DNA from: Glomus cerebriforme
Lineage: Eukaryota; Glomeromycota; Glomeromycetes; Glomerales; Glomeraceae
Reading direction: 5' to 3'
DNA length: 64,000 nt
Assembly (NCBI GenBank): GCA_003550305.1
Contig: QKYT01000255.1
Coordinates: forward strand, 82,448 to 146,447
Both the position numbers and the translations under genes were made by a program. Positions 36,015 to 49,159 of the stretch are shown one piece after another; positions within the stretch are counted from its first letter, which is position 1, and the number at the start of each line of letters is the position of its first letter. The notes under the pieces are model-generated. The model was not told the origin of the DNA and ran no database searches. It saw nothing but the letters and a program-made list of their open reading frames with translations.

Positions 36015-36544
36015 CTGTTATTCACTGAATTTATAGCTTTTCAAATAGCAAATCTTTTGCAAATGTATGATTGCTACAATAGTAAACTTGACCGTCAATA
36101 TGTACCAAAAAGAAAACTTTCCGTTATTAAACCTGTTACGAAAACATATGATCAAATTTTAATTTGTAAGAACATATGTATAATTTCGATTTAAAGATAT
36201 TTTTTAAGAATTTTTCACATGAAGTTCAAATATATCGTTATATTGATTGGTTTATTCTATTTGTTCTATTTATGAATAAAGTTTGTTACAAGGTAAACTT
36301 TGTTTATAAGTAAACGTGTTTATTTTCCTATTTGAATATATGAATCTTTGATGATAATGCATATTGATGGGAGTTTGCATCATTAAATGTCATGTTGCAT
36401 AAACATCAAATTCTACAATTTTTTTTTTGTTCTTGAGTAATTAATAAAACGTGACATTTTTAATTACTAAACTTTATAACAAATAAAAAATTAATATTGA
36501 CCGTAAATAATTAAATTATTAAGCAATAAACATACATAATTTTA

Positions 36545-36700
36545 TAATCTAATCCAAATATTAAATCATTATTATTGTCATTATCATCTTCATTGAATTT
36601 CCATTAATATAAACGAGATGTTTAAATCCAGAAACAATCTCATAAAATTCTTCTTTTATTAACCAATTTTCAAATTCATTACTTATTTCTTTTTTATGAC
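36545..36700 (-). pseudogene. Fragment of the nuclease-like family
   Basis: The minus-strand sequence is a diverged copy of the part of gene A around 35490-35600 (the PGFKYLVHIQWEFN to LIFGSD stretch), cut off at both ends and carrying stops. It lies 530 bases beyond the start of gene A, so it is the debris of a further tandem copy. Confidence 0.7.
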
Positions 36701-36704
36701 TAAA

Positions 36705-36850
36705 TAATTATGTTAGTCATAAACGGCTTAGATTAGGTTATTTAACCTAATTACGACTAATTAACCTAACAGTGACTAAATAAGTTAACTATGATTAAAT
36801 ATTATTAAATAACTCAGTTGTAACTAAATAATTACTAAATAACCAGTTAG
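36705..36850. repeat. Repeat with TTATGTTAGTCATAAACGGC word
   Basis: Words TAGTCATAAACGGCT, TTAGGTTATTTAACCTAA (palindromic) and AGTGACTAAATAA recur within this stretch and again at 44815-44930; related words lie in the 30742-30930 element. Probably a remnant of that repeat family. Confidence 0.55.
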
Positions 36851-37066
36851 GTTATTTGGTTTTATTAATAATAACAGATAAGAGGTCGAATTTTCCCGGC
36901 CGGAATTATGATAATTAGTCATTATCTAAAAAATTTATCTAAAAAAGGGAATGATCTATGCAATCATAGTTATCTTTGAGTCTATTAGTAAGTATATTAT
37001 GTACAGTATATATAACACCTTAAACTTTCAAAGACTTTCAAACCTCTTCATTTTTTTCTAAAATAG

Positions 37067-37707
37067 TTGTTCTTTACCATGGATCTTGTCACTGGTTATT
37101 ATAATAATCTGAATACCTACAAAAATAAAAATGATACCATCTTGAATTCTTTAACTTTCAATAAAAGAGAATTAATGAAAATAGATGAAATGAATGAAAT
37201 GAATATAACCTTAATTATGATAATTTACTTCAAACTAATAAAGAACTAAAAACTCATTTAACACTTGTACTTCAAATTACGGAACAACAAAATGAACTTA
37301 TAAGTGATACTTTTATTTTTACTAAAAATATATTAAGCAAATTGAAATGAAAAGAAGTATTGCATTTTAGAGATAAGATTTCTGTCTTCAATAATAAAAT
37401 CAAAGCAAGGTTGAGTTTTAATGATTATTGAGTTAGAATAGTAAATGCTTTTAACAGAAAGATTTACCAAAACAAAGTTGATTTTCATAAGGAGAATGAT
37501 AAATATATTTCAAAGTTAAAGAAGATTTTAAGTGAAGTAAACATGTCTCTTGAAGAATTTGAATTATTTAGACTAAAAAAAGAAAGTAACCTTAAATTTT
37601 ATCAAAAAATTACAACCTTAGATAATGCTAAAAAAGATATTAAAACTGATTTTTCAGAAGATCTAAAAGGTTTCAAAAATCTATTAATAAAGCTTTTAAT
37701 GCATTGA
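37067..37707 (+). pseudogene. Decayed coiled-coil protein gene
   Basis: The first frame (MDLVTGYYNNLNTYKNKND..., ATG at 37079) shifts near 37205. Thereafter one frame runs to a TGA at 37705-37707 and is broken only by two in-frame TGA codons, at 37348-37350 and 37429-37431. It reads NLLQTNKELKTHLTLVLQ, LRDK-type charged heptads, VRIVNAFNRKIYQNKVDFHK, YISKLKKILSEVNMSLEEF and NAKKDIKTDFSEDLKGFKN, a lysine- and glutamate-rich helical, coiled-coil-like protein of about 200 residues. Both internal TGAs could be former tryptophans. I do not recognise the family. Confidence 0.6.
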
Positions 37708-40700
37708 AGAGTTGGTCATGAATAATATTACTTATGATTTATAATTATTAAATAGTAAAAGATTAACTTGCTATTAATACTAAAAAAAGTAAAATTATAA
37801 TATTATTTATTCTGTATTTTTATCAATAATAAAATTATTAATTTACAACAAAACAAATAATCTTTGATTCGTATAATAATTTTTGATTAGTTAATATATA
37901 AAAAAATAGAGTATTAAAATTAAAGAGGAAAATATGCAAATTTTAGGTCATTTAATGCAAGTTCATTCACATTACTTTTTCAGCTTTAGTTACTCCTTTA
38001 GGGGTATACATAATTTTCTAAATAAGCCTAAAATTTTTTCTGTTTATAGAGATTACTAAGAATCCTGAGCAATATATATATAAATAATAAGAAAATTTGT
38101 ATAATCACATATGATTTTAATAATAGTTAAAGATTAGATTTGCTTAAAATTAATAATATTTATTAGGAATGTCATAATTTTGATTTGCTTAATGTAATTC
38201 TGACAAAATTTTTGAAAAATCATATATTATTTTTTTATAAAAATTTTTAAAAAAATATATATGGTAAAATAATCAAGCTTAATAGATGTTTATTTAAATT
38301 GTAATATGCTAAAACTAATAAGAAATATTATGAAAAATATTTTAATTAGAATGATATTTAGTTATTGAAATATTAATTGTGCTATATTATGTAATAATAA
38401 ATAAAAATAAATAAATAATAATGGAAGTATAAAAGTAAAAATAATTAGCATTTTATTTTATTAAATAAATTTTTTTTTATATCATATAATTAGTTTGTTT
38501 ATTTTTAAGCAATTTTTAAAATCATATATTAAATTTGCTTATTTATTTTAATAAAAACTTTGTGTAGAGCTGTTATAAAATTTTTGAATTTTCTTATTAG
38601 GATCTTTATTAATTTATATATTAAAAAAAAAGTGGTTCAAATATTTTTTAACTTAAGATTTTCATTTTCTTATTTATGTAATTTTACTAATATTCAAATA
38701 CTTTAATATCTATATAATAATTTTTGTAATAATATTTCTTTTTTTGATTCTACTAATGATACTATGTTAATATGTATTTATTTGTACAATATAGCTTTTG
38801 ATAATTTTTTATTTTCTCTGCTTTTTTTAATAATTTGTTAAAGTAAAAATAATTTCTATTATCTTTAAAATACTTATTAAAATAAGAAAATCAAAATTGC
38901 TATACAGGCTAGAATCACTTCCCAAGATTTTTACTCTCACGTAATTTTATAATACATCAGCTCTTTATAAATTTTTATTGTTTACATATTACAATAATAA
39001 TTTTGCTTTTCCTCTTTTTTTTCTTTTTTTTTTTTATCAAATATTTTTTTTAAAAAAAGGTGTTAATAAAAGCTGAATAAAACTTGAGCTTGAATAATTA
39101 TTTAAATGTAAAATTTATTTTAAAGATACTGTTATTATTTTATTAATATTTATTGCATATATCTATTGTATTATTTTTATTTTTATTTATTTATTATTTT
39201 TATTTATAGCATAATTTTAGTATTTTATTTAAAGTAAATTATCTTTTAAAGTTTAAGCAAGTTGTTTAATGAATATAAAATTATTCAAATATTAATTTTT
39301 ATTAACATATATTAAATATATATACAGAATCATAGATATTTTTTAATGATATTTATATATGTTTTTTATGTTTGTTTTAAAAATTTTCATTTTTAGTTCT
39401 TTAATAATAAAGCTTTTTATATAAATATCAAATATAAATAATAAATAAATATGCTTTTTATTTTTATTTTTAAAATATAATATCAGAATATTAATTTTTA
39501 TACTTAAATTTTTTAATACTTTTTATGTATTAAAATATAACTGATAAGCATAAAAATTTAAAGTATAAAAAAAATATTATTTTTTTTCTGATTAAAATTA
39601 CAGGTTAAATTTTGTGAATTTAATATTATGTCATAAAAATCATATAGGGATGAAGAAGTAATTAAGCTAGAATAAACTGGTTATATGAAATTAATACTAA
39701 AAAATAGGTATATATAAAGATTTATATGCTAATTTTTTACTTTACTAGAGTGATGATTATTTAATCATAAATGAATCATACAATAGATTTGTATAACTAA
39801 TGAAATTCTCATATATACTGTATATTTTTTACAAATAAAATACTTGTCCTCACATATGCTAGTTTTTATCAATAATATTTCGCAAAAAATACTATATAAT
39901 CTAAAATATCTATTATTATAATGATAATATATTCACAAATACTTTCTTTATTAAGATTAGTAGAGACTAGCCTATTAATATATTTAAAAAGGTTATAAAG
40001 GAAAAAACTATGCAGACTTCTGCTAATATTAATACCAAAGATATTAAATTATGAAAAGTGAAAATTTCTAGCAATTATAATAATTATTTGAGAAATTTTA
40101 TTGAAAAATTAATTGCTTATTATCATTACTAAAGATAAATAAGTTATCAACAATAAGAATAATTTGTATCATTTTTTAAAGAAATAATAATACACCTAAG
40201 ATAAAAGCTATAAAGATAAGACAATTTTATAACTACTTTCAAATTAATTTTATTAGGTTTGAATAATAGATTAAATTTATTATACAAAGAACATATTTTA
40301 AATTGTGTTTATAAATTACTTAATACGATCATTACGATAATTTGATTCCTATGATTAATAATACTCTCATTAAATATATTTATATATTGAAATCCAAATA
40401 TTTCTTTTTTAATAAACAATAGAATTTGCAAAGCAATATTATTAAATCTTTCTAATTCTATTAGTATTATTAATTTTTGAGATGCAATTTACAGGAAAAA
40501 GTAAAAATAAAAGTTTTTATACTTTCTAAATATATTCCACTCATAATTATAAAATTATAATAACTGAAATTTGCTAAAAGAAATAATTAGTTATAGTAAT
40601 AATATTAAATTAACATCACTGGGAGAGAAATAAATGTTATTAATTAATTCTTTTATAAATGCAATTTATATTATAATCTAGATCAGTTACTGGATAATAA

Positions 40701-42461
40701 AGAGATCATTTCATCATAATTTAGCAGTAGATAAATAAATTAGAATTAATTATTAAAGCTCTAGAATTTAGCAATTAGTGATGACAAATATTTTCATTAT
40801 AAATAAAAATCTAGTACTAAAATATATATGAAATTATGTAATAAGATTTTTAAAAAAAAAGAAACCTGATATTGCATCACATTTACTACATCCTAATAAC
40901 ATAGTATCTCAGTTTGACAATTAATATACTTCCAAAAAATAAATATAATTTCATACACAATGATTTATTGACTATGTAAAAATAAAAATCTAATTTGATC
41001 TCACAATGTGAAATTTAGTGTAATTATTAAATAAATCATAGATTTTAATTACATTCAAAAACTTATATTTTTTTTTTAAAATGAAAGTATTAGTAATTGA
41101 TACTGAAGTTTGGTATAAAGATACAAATGCAAATTTATAGTTTTATAAAATGTGATATTAGATAGTATATAAATAGGAGTGTAAGTTATAAAAAAATTAT
41201 GTAAGAGAGAATAGAAATAAAACTTAATAATATAAATGAAGAAGATTTAATTATTTAATATATTTAAAAATTTTTGATATCAAATTAAAACTTTTTACAA
41301 ATATCCTTAAATTATTTTGTGATATTTTTAAGAAATTATTTTAAAAATATAAGTTGAATTATAATTATAATATATTAGAAACTTATAAAAAATTTATTTA
41401 AAATAAAAAATCAAAGATTAATAAAGATAAAAATTTGGTAATATTGATTATAAAAAGTGAATAGATAATCCTAAAAAGCTTAAAAAAATAATAAAATGAA
41501 TATTAAAATCATTGTAAGTTTATTATTTGTACAGAAAATAATATTTAAAAGATTTTAATTTGCTTATATATTTTTTTCTATTAACTATAAGCTTAAAGTT
41601 TAGAAATTACTAAAATATAAAACATATATAAAGAAGAAAAAACCAATAAATGAAATGTTATATATTTATAAGATACTAGTGTTATTGATAAATATAGTAA
41701 TGAATAATTTACTAAAAAAACTAATAACATGAAATATATGATAAACTTGATTCAAAAAATATTACTTTAACTATTATATATAATTAATATGTCATTTTTA
41801 AAGGAAGAAAAAAAGAAGTTTAACTAGTATTATATGAAAAGATTTTTGTAAAATTACATAAAAAACTAATTATATTATAAAAGTAGTTCAGTTAAGAAAA
41901 AATGCTGAATTTGAAATTGTATATCTCAAAACTGGTAAACCTAATTCCACTCAAGATAAATGACTTCATAATTATAAAAAATTAGTACATTTCTCAGACT
42001 ATATTTATAATTAATATTGTAGGTAAATATATTATATATTACTTCTTTATATTATTATTTTATATTATTTAATCATACAGGCAATATTATAAAACTTTAT
42101 ACTATGTGAAAAAAATCAAGTATTTACAAGTACTATCTAATAAAGGAGGTAAAATTGCTTATTTAAACTCTTCTAAAATTTTGCATTTAGCTTTAACAAA
42201 TTTTTACTATAGTTTTATTATAGTTTTATAAAGTTTTATCAGTTTCATCATTTATAATAAATTTTGATAGATTTTATTTTTTGTTAAGTTTTACTATCTT
42301 TTTAATAAGACTTTAATATAGTTTTATCAAATTATTACATTTCATTATTTTGCTTATTTGCTAAACTTCTAGTTTCATTAAGCAATCTTCAGAATATTTT
42401 AAATTTGCAAAAACAAATTTTAATACTTTAGAATAACCCATCTAATATATAATATATAAGT
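37708..42461. other. Very AT-rich gene desert
   Basis: Almost 5 kb of A/T-dominated DNA with few CpG sites. Short stretches look like eroded coding sequence but none holds for more than about 40 codons without stops. No gene, RNA or element ends are supported. Confidence 0.5.
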
Positions 42462-42833
42462 ATGATAAGATATTTACCTCTAAAATTTTGTGACTTAACT
42501 GGTAAAGATCTAGCAAATTATATAAAGCTTTTCCTAATTATGATCTAAATATAAGCTATTAATACCAAATTCATATTAATAAACTTTTTGATTCAGATTT
42601 ACTAGATTATACAAAAGATTGGTATAAAACTAAAATAAAAGAAAAAAACTGGAAATTGTAAAATATTAGTAATAATATTGGTCTTGCAAATATTATTGTT
42701 ATCAATGAACTAGCTAATAATAATACACTACATACTATTAATATCAATTAGTTTTAAGATGAAGTTCTTCATATAAAAAATACTATATTAGCTGATAATA
42801 ATGTAATTGCTAATTTATTCTTACCAAAGTAGC
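42462..42833 (+). pseudogene. AT-eroded coding relic interrupted by a hAT-like element
   Basis: From ATG at 42462 the plus strand reads IRYLPLKFCDLTGKDLANYI, a one-base frame change near 42533, then NYDLNISY, YQIHINKLFDSDLLDYTKDW, YKTKIKEKNW, NISNNIGLANIIVINELANN, and DEVLHIKNTILADNNVIANL. Stops are TAA or TAG only, as if from CAA/CAG. The frame meets the element at 42834 and would continue for about 15 codons beyond it. The family is unknown. Confidence 0.45.
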
Positions 42834-43288
42834 CAGAGTTTGGATCTGTTATCCAAATTTTATGGATATCTGTAAGATATCCTGAATTTTATCCATTCAG
42901 ATTAAATATAATTTTATCTGAATTATCTGAATAATATTTAAATATTTACATTATGTAACAAATATTCAGATAATCTGCATAAATATTTGAGTCAGATTTA
43001 TAGTGCCAGTCAGAATTATCCCATTTTAGTAATCAATATTATATAAGATCTTAAAAAAAAAATCTTAGATTTTTGAAAAAATATTTTTTTGTAAAATGAC
43101 TATCACCAAAAAAAAAATGATCATCTTACCAATTTATAATTCTGGCTAAAATCATAAATTTAGCCTAAATTACTAAGAAATTCCAAATCTGAATAATACT
43201 TAGATAATATTCAAATAAAATTAAATAGATATCTGGATTAGATAAATAAATATAAATCAAATATCCAGATAGTCAAATCCAAACTCTA
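42834..43288. mobile_element. hAT-like MITE with 8-bp target duplication
   Basis: AAAGTAGC flanks both ends (42826-42833 and 43289-43296). Inverted ends are CAGAGTTTGGAT (left) and TAGAGTTTGGAT (right, reverse complement). An 8-bp duplication with (C/T)AGAG-type ends is diagnostic for hAT elements. The 455-base interior is non-coding and rich in ATATCTGGAT and CAGATTA words; similar words near 1540-1870 and 60415-60560 suggest older relatives. Confidence 0.85.
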
Positions 43289-43949
43289 AAAGTAGCGAAT
43301 CACTTATCCTTTTATTTTATCTTTTTTGACTTTTAATTAAAAAAATAGGATGTCCAAAAACTCTGAAAACCCTAATTGGATTATGATAATTTTTTTTAAA
43401 ATATAGTAATATTTAAGTATATTCTTCAGTATAATATTCTAATAAAAAAGTTTAAAATAAAAATAAATATTATTATAGGTATCAAAAGATTAATTGAAAA
43501 TAATATCCAATAGGAAGTGAATATATTTGCCAGTATTATTCTAATGAAGAAAAGGTCTGTGAATAGGTATGCAAATAATAAAAGAGATGTAAATTTACTA
43601 AAAAAAGGCTAGTAAATTCCTTACAAATAATGTGAAAAACTAATAGTTTTTAAATATGGATTATATAATTTGTATATAAATAAATACCATTTGAATAATG
43701 CATATTATCATTATTAAAAAAAATTAGATAAAATGCATTCAAATGGGCAGACTTCAGAGGCATTAGAAAAGGTTTTCAATAAAATGAAAATACCTGATAT
43801 TATAAGTTAGTTCTAAAAATCTGTTAAAAATTTAATTCTATGAAAGTATTCTTCTATATCCTATGAAAATTTTATAGGAATGGCAAAAAACTTAACAAAA
43901 ATGCTATTAGCATAATTAACTGGCAATTTTAAAACTTTGGAAAGCTGTC
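43289..43949. other. AT-rich DNA between two elements
   Basis: Fragments such as HSNGQTSEALEKVFNKMKIP (about 43740-43800) look like former coding sequence, but stops are frequent. No gene is supported. Confidence 0.35.
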
Positions 43950-44175
43950 TTTATTATTTGTTCCTATATCCCTATAAGTTCCTATAAAATTCTAAACTTC
44001 TTTACTTTTTTTATTTTTTTTTTATATCATACATTAACCATATATCAATTATATCAACTGTATATATAACCATATTTACCCCATAGAAATACTATAGAAA
44101 AATCAAAATTTTTTCCTAGAATTTTTATATTTTATAGAAACTTATAAAAACATAGCAATAGGGACAAATAGTAAA
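43950..44175. repeat. Foldback element with CCTATAAGTTCCTATAAAAT arms
   Basis: The left arm near 43953-43992 and the right arm near 44115-44170 are imperfect inverse copies sharing ATTTGT(T/C)CCTAT and TATAAGTT(C/T)CTATAAAAT. Flanks do not show a clear duplication. Confidence 0.5.
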
Positions 44176-45340
44176 TTAAACTAGAATTCCCAAAATTGAT
44201 ATCATACCTGTCTCTAAGAGTGACCTCATAAATTTTTTCTTATAAGGACAGAAATTTTATAGGGTCAGCTAGTATTATTTTCAATTGAATCATCAGACTG
44301 AACCCAAATATTTCTTAAAAGTAACAAGAAAGTTGCGAGAAAGTGACAAGAAACTGATGAAAAACTGTATCACATGATTGATGCAGTAAGATGTAGTAAA
44401 TTATGATAATTTTTGGCCGAATTTGAGACACAAATAACTCGGCATCCAAGCTGGCGGACCCTGCCGCCAAAATGGATTCCAAATCACGTGCACTAAAGAT
44501 CGACCAGAATTACCATCATTATAGTGCCGGCCAAAATTAACCGAAAATGCACTATAAATTACTGCGCCACCCGACGATTTTTTTTTTTGACGATTGAAGT
44601 AAAATAAAAGACGTCAATGCACAGTCAACTTCTTAGCAATAAAAAGGAATAGAAGGAGATTAACACAAAATTAACTACTTCTAAATTCAAATAGCTACAG
44701 ACAGTCATATTAAACAGGAGGATATCAAATTAACAATAAAACAGCTACAAAATACAACCAACACAAATTATACCAGAAAGCATTTATAAGTCCACAAATA
44801 TTAATAAAAACAGTCACATTTAGGTTATATAGTCATAGTCACATTTAGGTTATTTAATCATAGTTGTAATTAGGTTATTGACTAAATAACATAATTATGT
44901 TATTTAGTCATAAACGGCTACTTCAACAATGTATTTTCATAATATTTAATTGATATTTAAACACTTCCTCAAGTGAGGCCCAATTTAATTTTTGCTGAAA
45001 GAACAGATACAAAAAATATATATATATATAATTTTATTATGTATTATAAATTTTATGAGAGAATATATATTATTTTATATAAAAGCATGAAATTTGAAAG
45101 TGTGTCACGAATTTCAAGAATAAAATTTCTTTGTTTACCGTAGAAACTGAATGTGAACATGCTTACAGCTGAAAAGATCAAATCAATGCATGATATTATA
45201 ATTATTATGCAATAAGATGAAATGCCACGACTATAATTTGCCCTTTATGAAAGTAAAGATTATAATAACTTGAGATAAGCCTGATGACAGTTTGTTCTTT
45301 AATTATAAATAATATGTATAGTTTAAGGAATTAAATGTCT
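44176..45340. other. Transition from AT-rich desert to gene-bearing DNA
   Basis: From about 44.4 kb the composition rises (GGCGGACCCTGCCGCC near 44453). The stretch 44815-44930 contains about three copies of a 26-base unit built on CACATTTAGGTTAT...AGTCATAG and ends with TAGTCATAAACGGCTAC, the same family as 36705-36850. No gene is supported. Confidence 0.45.
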
Positions 45341-46454
45341 TTAATAAAATTTTCGTGATAATGATTGGTAAAATATATAACCAGCTGCAGCAATATCAGA
45401 AAGTGTACTTGTAGTGGCAGGTTCAGAAGACGAATCATCAACTAAAAAAAATATATATATATAATAGTTTTAATATTCATTATTAAAAAAAAAAAAAAGA
45501 CAAAGATAGGAATATATATAATTTACCTTGTTGAGTTGAAGTAGTTGCTTGAGAATCTTCAAAGTCATCATAGCTTCGTAAGAGAGCTTGATATTCATTA
45601 TATGATTCATGTCTTTTCTTTGGATGTGGATGGCCATAAATTCCTTTAAAATATTTTGCGATTATTTCATCATTATCAACAAATTCAAGTATAGCGGCAT
45701 CTTCATCAAGATTACTTGTAAATTTCAATCCAAGAACTCTAATAAATTTTCCAACAAATTTTTCTGAAATCTTATCTTTATGTCCTAAAATTTGAATTTT
45801 ATCCTCATTATTTGATACATTTCTTGACTTTTTACGTCTACGTCTCACATTTAACCATTCAGCTTTAACAACAACGAAAATACCAGAATCAGAAGCGAAA
45901 ACAAAATCTCCTTCATTACTATTATTATTATCGTCATATGATTTCCAAGAATATTCTAATAAATAGTCAAATCCCGGAAGATTATTTTTTAAATTATTTA
46001 AAAGATATAATTTTAATCCATCTTCTTCAATCCCTTTATTTCTCTTTTCAACATCTATTTTTTGAAAATAATTAATGAAAGGATTAAACCATTCTCTTAA
46101 AATTTTTATAATACGTTCGATTAAAGAGTCATTATCATTCCACTTAAATTTGATTTTCCAAATACCGATTGGAAGTCTATTTACTTCTTTACATAATTTA
46201 TTATTTCTAAAAAGTTGATTAAATTCTCTATCAATACAATTTTCAACTTGATCAATATTTTGAATTTGTCTGTGTGTCATTAAACTTCCATTATAAGAAA
46301 TTTCTGTTGAAAATTTTTCATTTTGGATAGCTTTTAGAATTCCTTCACAAATTTGTAAAATAATACTTTGTTCATCTTCATTATTTAATGAAAAGTAAGC
46401 ATTTGCTGAATAGTCAACGATGTTACATCTATAACAATAGCAAGTTATGCTCAT
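45341..46454 (-). CDS. PD-(D/E)XK nuclease-like family protein, paralogue B (altered active site)
   Basis: Exon 1 (46454-45527, phase 1) and exon 2 (45441-45341) join across an 85-bp intron to give 342 residues. It keeps the family plan: helical N-terminal part, REWFNP (120-125), LPGFDYL (159-165), EGDFVFASDSGIFVVVKAEW, then ISEKFVGKFIRVLGLKFTSN. The core has Asp189 but residues 197-199 read Lys-Ala-Glu where A and C have Glu-x-Lys, so the catalytic pair is transposed; I would expect loss or change of nuclease chemistry. A basic run (VRRRRKKSR, from 203) follows, suggesting nucleic-acid or nuclear contact (inferred). The Ser/Thr-rich C-terminal region crosses the intron and ends SDIAAAGYIFYQSLSRKFY. 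It is the longest of the three paralogues. Confidence 0.78.
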
Positions 46455-47611
46455 GATGAAATTTTACGCAAGAGAAAGTAATAAAAAAAAGGAAATTAAA
46501 AAAAAAAAAAAAAAAAATTTGTAATAAATGCATACTAATTTATCGGTCAATATTTAATGTAAATCACTGCCAACTTGTATGAGTAATAATTACTTTGTTT
46601 TAATAGACTAACTGAATTTATGTAAGACTTATGTAAGTTCTTGAATTTTTATTATTACGGCATATTACTCGGAACACCGTCAGAGAAGTCGGAATTTTGT
46701 CATACTGCACCACCAAGTCATAAACACATATTAATCCCGTAATAATCAATAATAAATTTTTGAATTTATATAAACTAAACTAATTCGAAATAACATAATG
46801 AACATAATGATGCTATAAGATAAAAGGTTTGATAACAAATCGGATATTTCAGTGATATCTCCCGATATTTTGTACCATTAACCGTAAAAGCAACATGTTT
46901 AAATGAACTATAATTTTTGTTCCAACTTTAAATGAACGGACAATATCTCAATATATTTATATGGAGAATTCTAATATCGACCATTTAGTGATTTCTCAAC
47001 CACAAGCTTTCAAGCTTTCTTTGATCATAAACCATTACATAGGAATAATTTTAATGGCTCAATAAACCAACGCCTGAATCAATAAATTTAACAATTAGTT
47101 AATAAATAATCATTTCCATGGCACCTTCTTGTTTGTTTATTCAGTCAGTTACTAATAAATTTTGGTTGCAAAAAATGGTACAACAATTCAACAATTGGAA
47201 TTTTATCATACATTATCGATAATTACATTACCGCACGTGATTTGATGATATTTACTACTCTAGCATTGCTTTAATTTGGCCGATAGTCAGTAATACTGTA
47301 TATCGCTTATGAGAAGAAGTTAAAATGGGGTAGTTCAGAAAGATCAAAATGAAATGTATAGATATTGCTATAATTTAACGTCAAAATACATTACGTGCAT
47401 GACTTCGAACTCTTACGGGATTATTACTGTAATTAATTTATTTATTTTTTGTGTGGTTTAATTTAAATATTGTTTTTTTATAATATGGATTGTTCTGTTA
47501 ATATAATTTTTAAATCATACAGTAGTATTTATTTATAATAATGAATAACATTTCCCTATTTACCTATTTACAATGTTCAGATCCAAAATATATTACTAAA
47601 CAAACAGATTG
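46455..47611. other. Intergenic between nuclease-like genes B and C
   Basis: It should hold the promoter of B (poly-A run near 46498-46517) and the 3' flank of C. No other feature recognised. Confidence 0.4.
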
Positions 47612-48670
47612 TTATTTACTGTACTTTTGGATATTTTTTATAACCCCGAATGCGAGCGTCGCCTATAATAAAAAACATATTTGTTATCATCATTTAATTA
47701 AATACCAACTTTTAACTTAATAAAAATTAATTGAATAAACAATATATACCCCTATAGTAATAGAACTTGCTGTTAAAGCAAATAATTTCCCTAAATTTTT
47801 TTTTTTTTTTTAAAGAAAAAAAAAAAATTTTAAAAATGAATAATTAATAATAAAATAAACATATAATTAGTATACATTACTTTGTTGTTCATTCTCAAAA
47901 TTTGTAATAGCATCAATTATCATCTTATCATCGTTATCAACAAAATTAATAGGTTTTTGTTCATTATCATTTGTAAAAGATACGCCAATCACTTTATTAT
48001 CATTAAACCTTTTTCTAGCCAGTTCTCTATATTTTAGGGCACATTCTTTAACTTTAATTTTATCATCTTTTCTATAACTTTCTGCTATTATACCAGAATT
48101 GAGATTAAGCCACTTGGCTTCAAAAACTAAATAAATTCCATAATCTGATCCAAATATCAAATCGCCAATTTCATCATCAACGCTATAACTACCTTCGTCG
48201 TTATTGTATCTCCAATGAAAATTAACAAGATATTTAAATCCAGGTAAATTAAAATTTATATTTTCGATGATATCATTTCTCCACTTTCCTTCAGTATGAT
48301 GCATATCATAATTACTTTTCCACATTTTTATCTTCTCATCATGTTGTTTTTGTAACTCTTTAACACAAGGCTTGTACCAATCTTTAATAATTGGTATAAC
48401 ATTGTTTAAGATATTTCCGTAATAATCAACATAAAATTCGGTATCCTTATTTGGAAATTTAAAATATTTTATATTAATATTCTTTTGTTCAAAAACTTCT
48501 TTGAGTAATTTATTAATATTATCATGCGAATATTCATAAGTACCCAATAATAACGTTTCTTTTGTTTCTTGATAAGAAAAAGATAAAATTGTAAAACATA
48601 TTTTAAGAATTAATTCTCTTTGTTGTTCATTATTTATGTCCGCCACATTATTAAAGAAAATTGAAAGCAT
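47612..48670 (-). CDS. PD-(D/E)XK nuclease-like family protein, paralogue C
   Basis: Three exons, 48670-47881 (phase 1), 47790-47750 and 47662-47612, give 293 residues. Shared family features are KDWYKP (96-101), LPGFKYL (142-148), and the core GDLIFGSDYGIYLVFEAKW with Asp170 and Asp176, then Glu184-Ala-Lys186. A helix KVKECALKYRELA and a strand KVIGVSFTND follow. All catalytic positions expected of a restriction-endonuclease-like fold are present, so this is the best candidate for an active member; the fold call is by motif order. The two short last exons encode KLFALTASSITIG and ATLAFGVIKNIQKYSK, together a hydrophobic helix that could be a tail anchor. These exons would be missed by single-frame annotation. 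The intron between exons 1 and 2 matches those of A and B in place and phase. Confidence 0.8.
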
Positions 48671-49159
48671 TTTTTTTTTTTTTTGAAGTTGGGAAAAAGA
48701 GGGTTTTTGGCCAATTTTTAATTAACGTTTTTTTTTAAGGTTAATTAGTACAGAATTGGTTAGAATTTTGCAAATAATAGTATCCTGTGTATCGATTCAT
48801 ATGACTGGGTAACAATGGGATCAAGAAATGATGATTCCAAATCCGGCTAATTTTCATATTTTTTATTTTATAGGGTTTTTTTTGGAATACTACTTCTTTT
48901 TCAATACATACTGTACCTTTATTTTATATCAATATTAATCAAATTGTCACTGTTATAGTTATAATATTAAATACCCATCAAATACTCATTTCATTAAACA
49001 TTAATGAAGTAGAGAATTGTATTAATAAAAAATGTAGTCGACTCTTTGTATGTAAATTATTACATAAGAAATAAAAAAAAGTCCAATTGGTATTTGGAAC
49101 AAGTTAATTAAAGGTCTTTTAAAAATTTCAAGGGAATGATATAGCGATTTTTCTTATTA
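48671..49159. other. Spacer between gene C and broken copy D
   Basis: A T-rich tract directly precedes the start of C. Otherwise AT-rich with no feature. Confidence 0.4.

Noticed and set aside
35967..36194. 75-codon plus-strand frame
   Set aside because: Overlaps the start of nuclease-like gene A in antisense, with no supporting feature.
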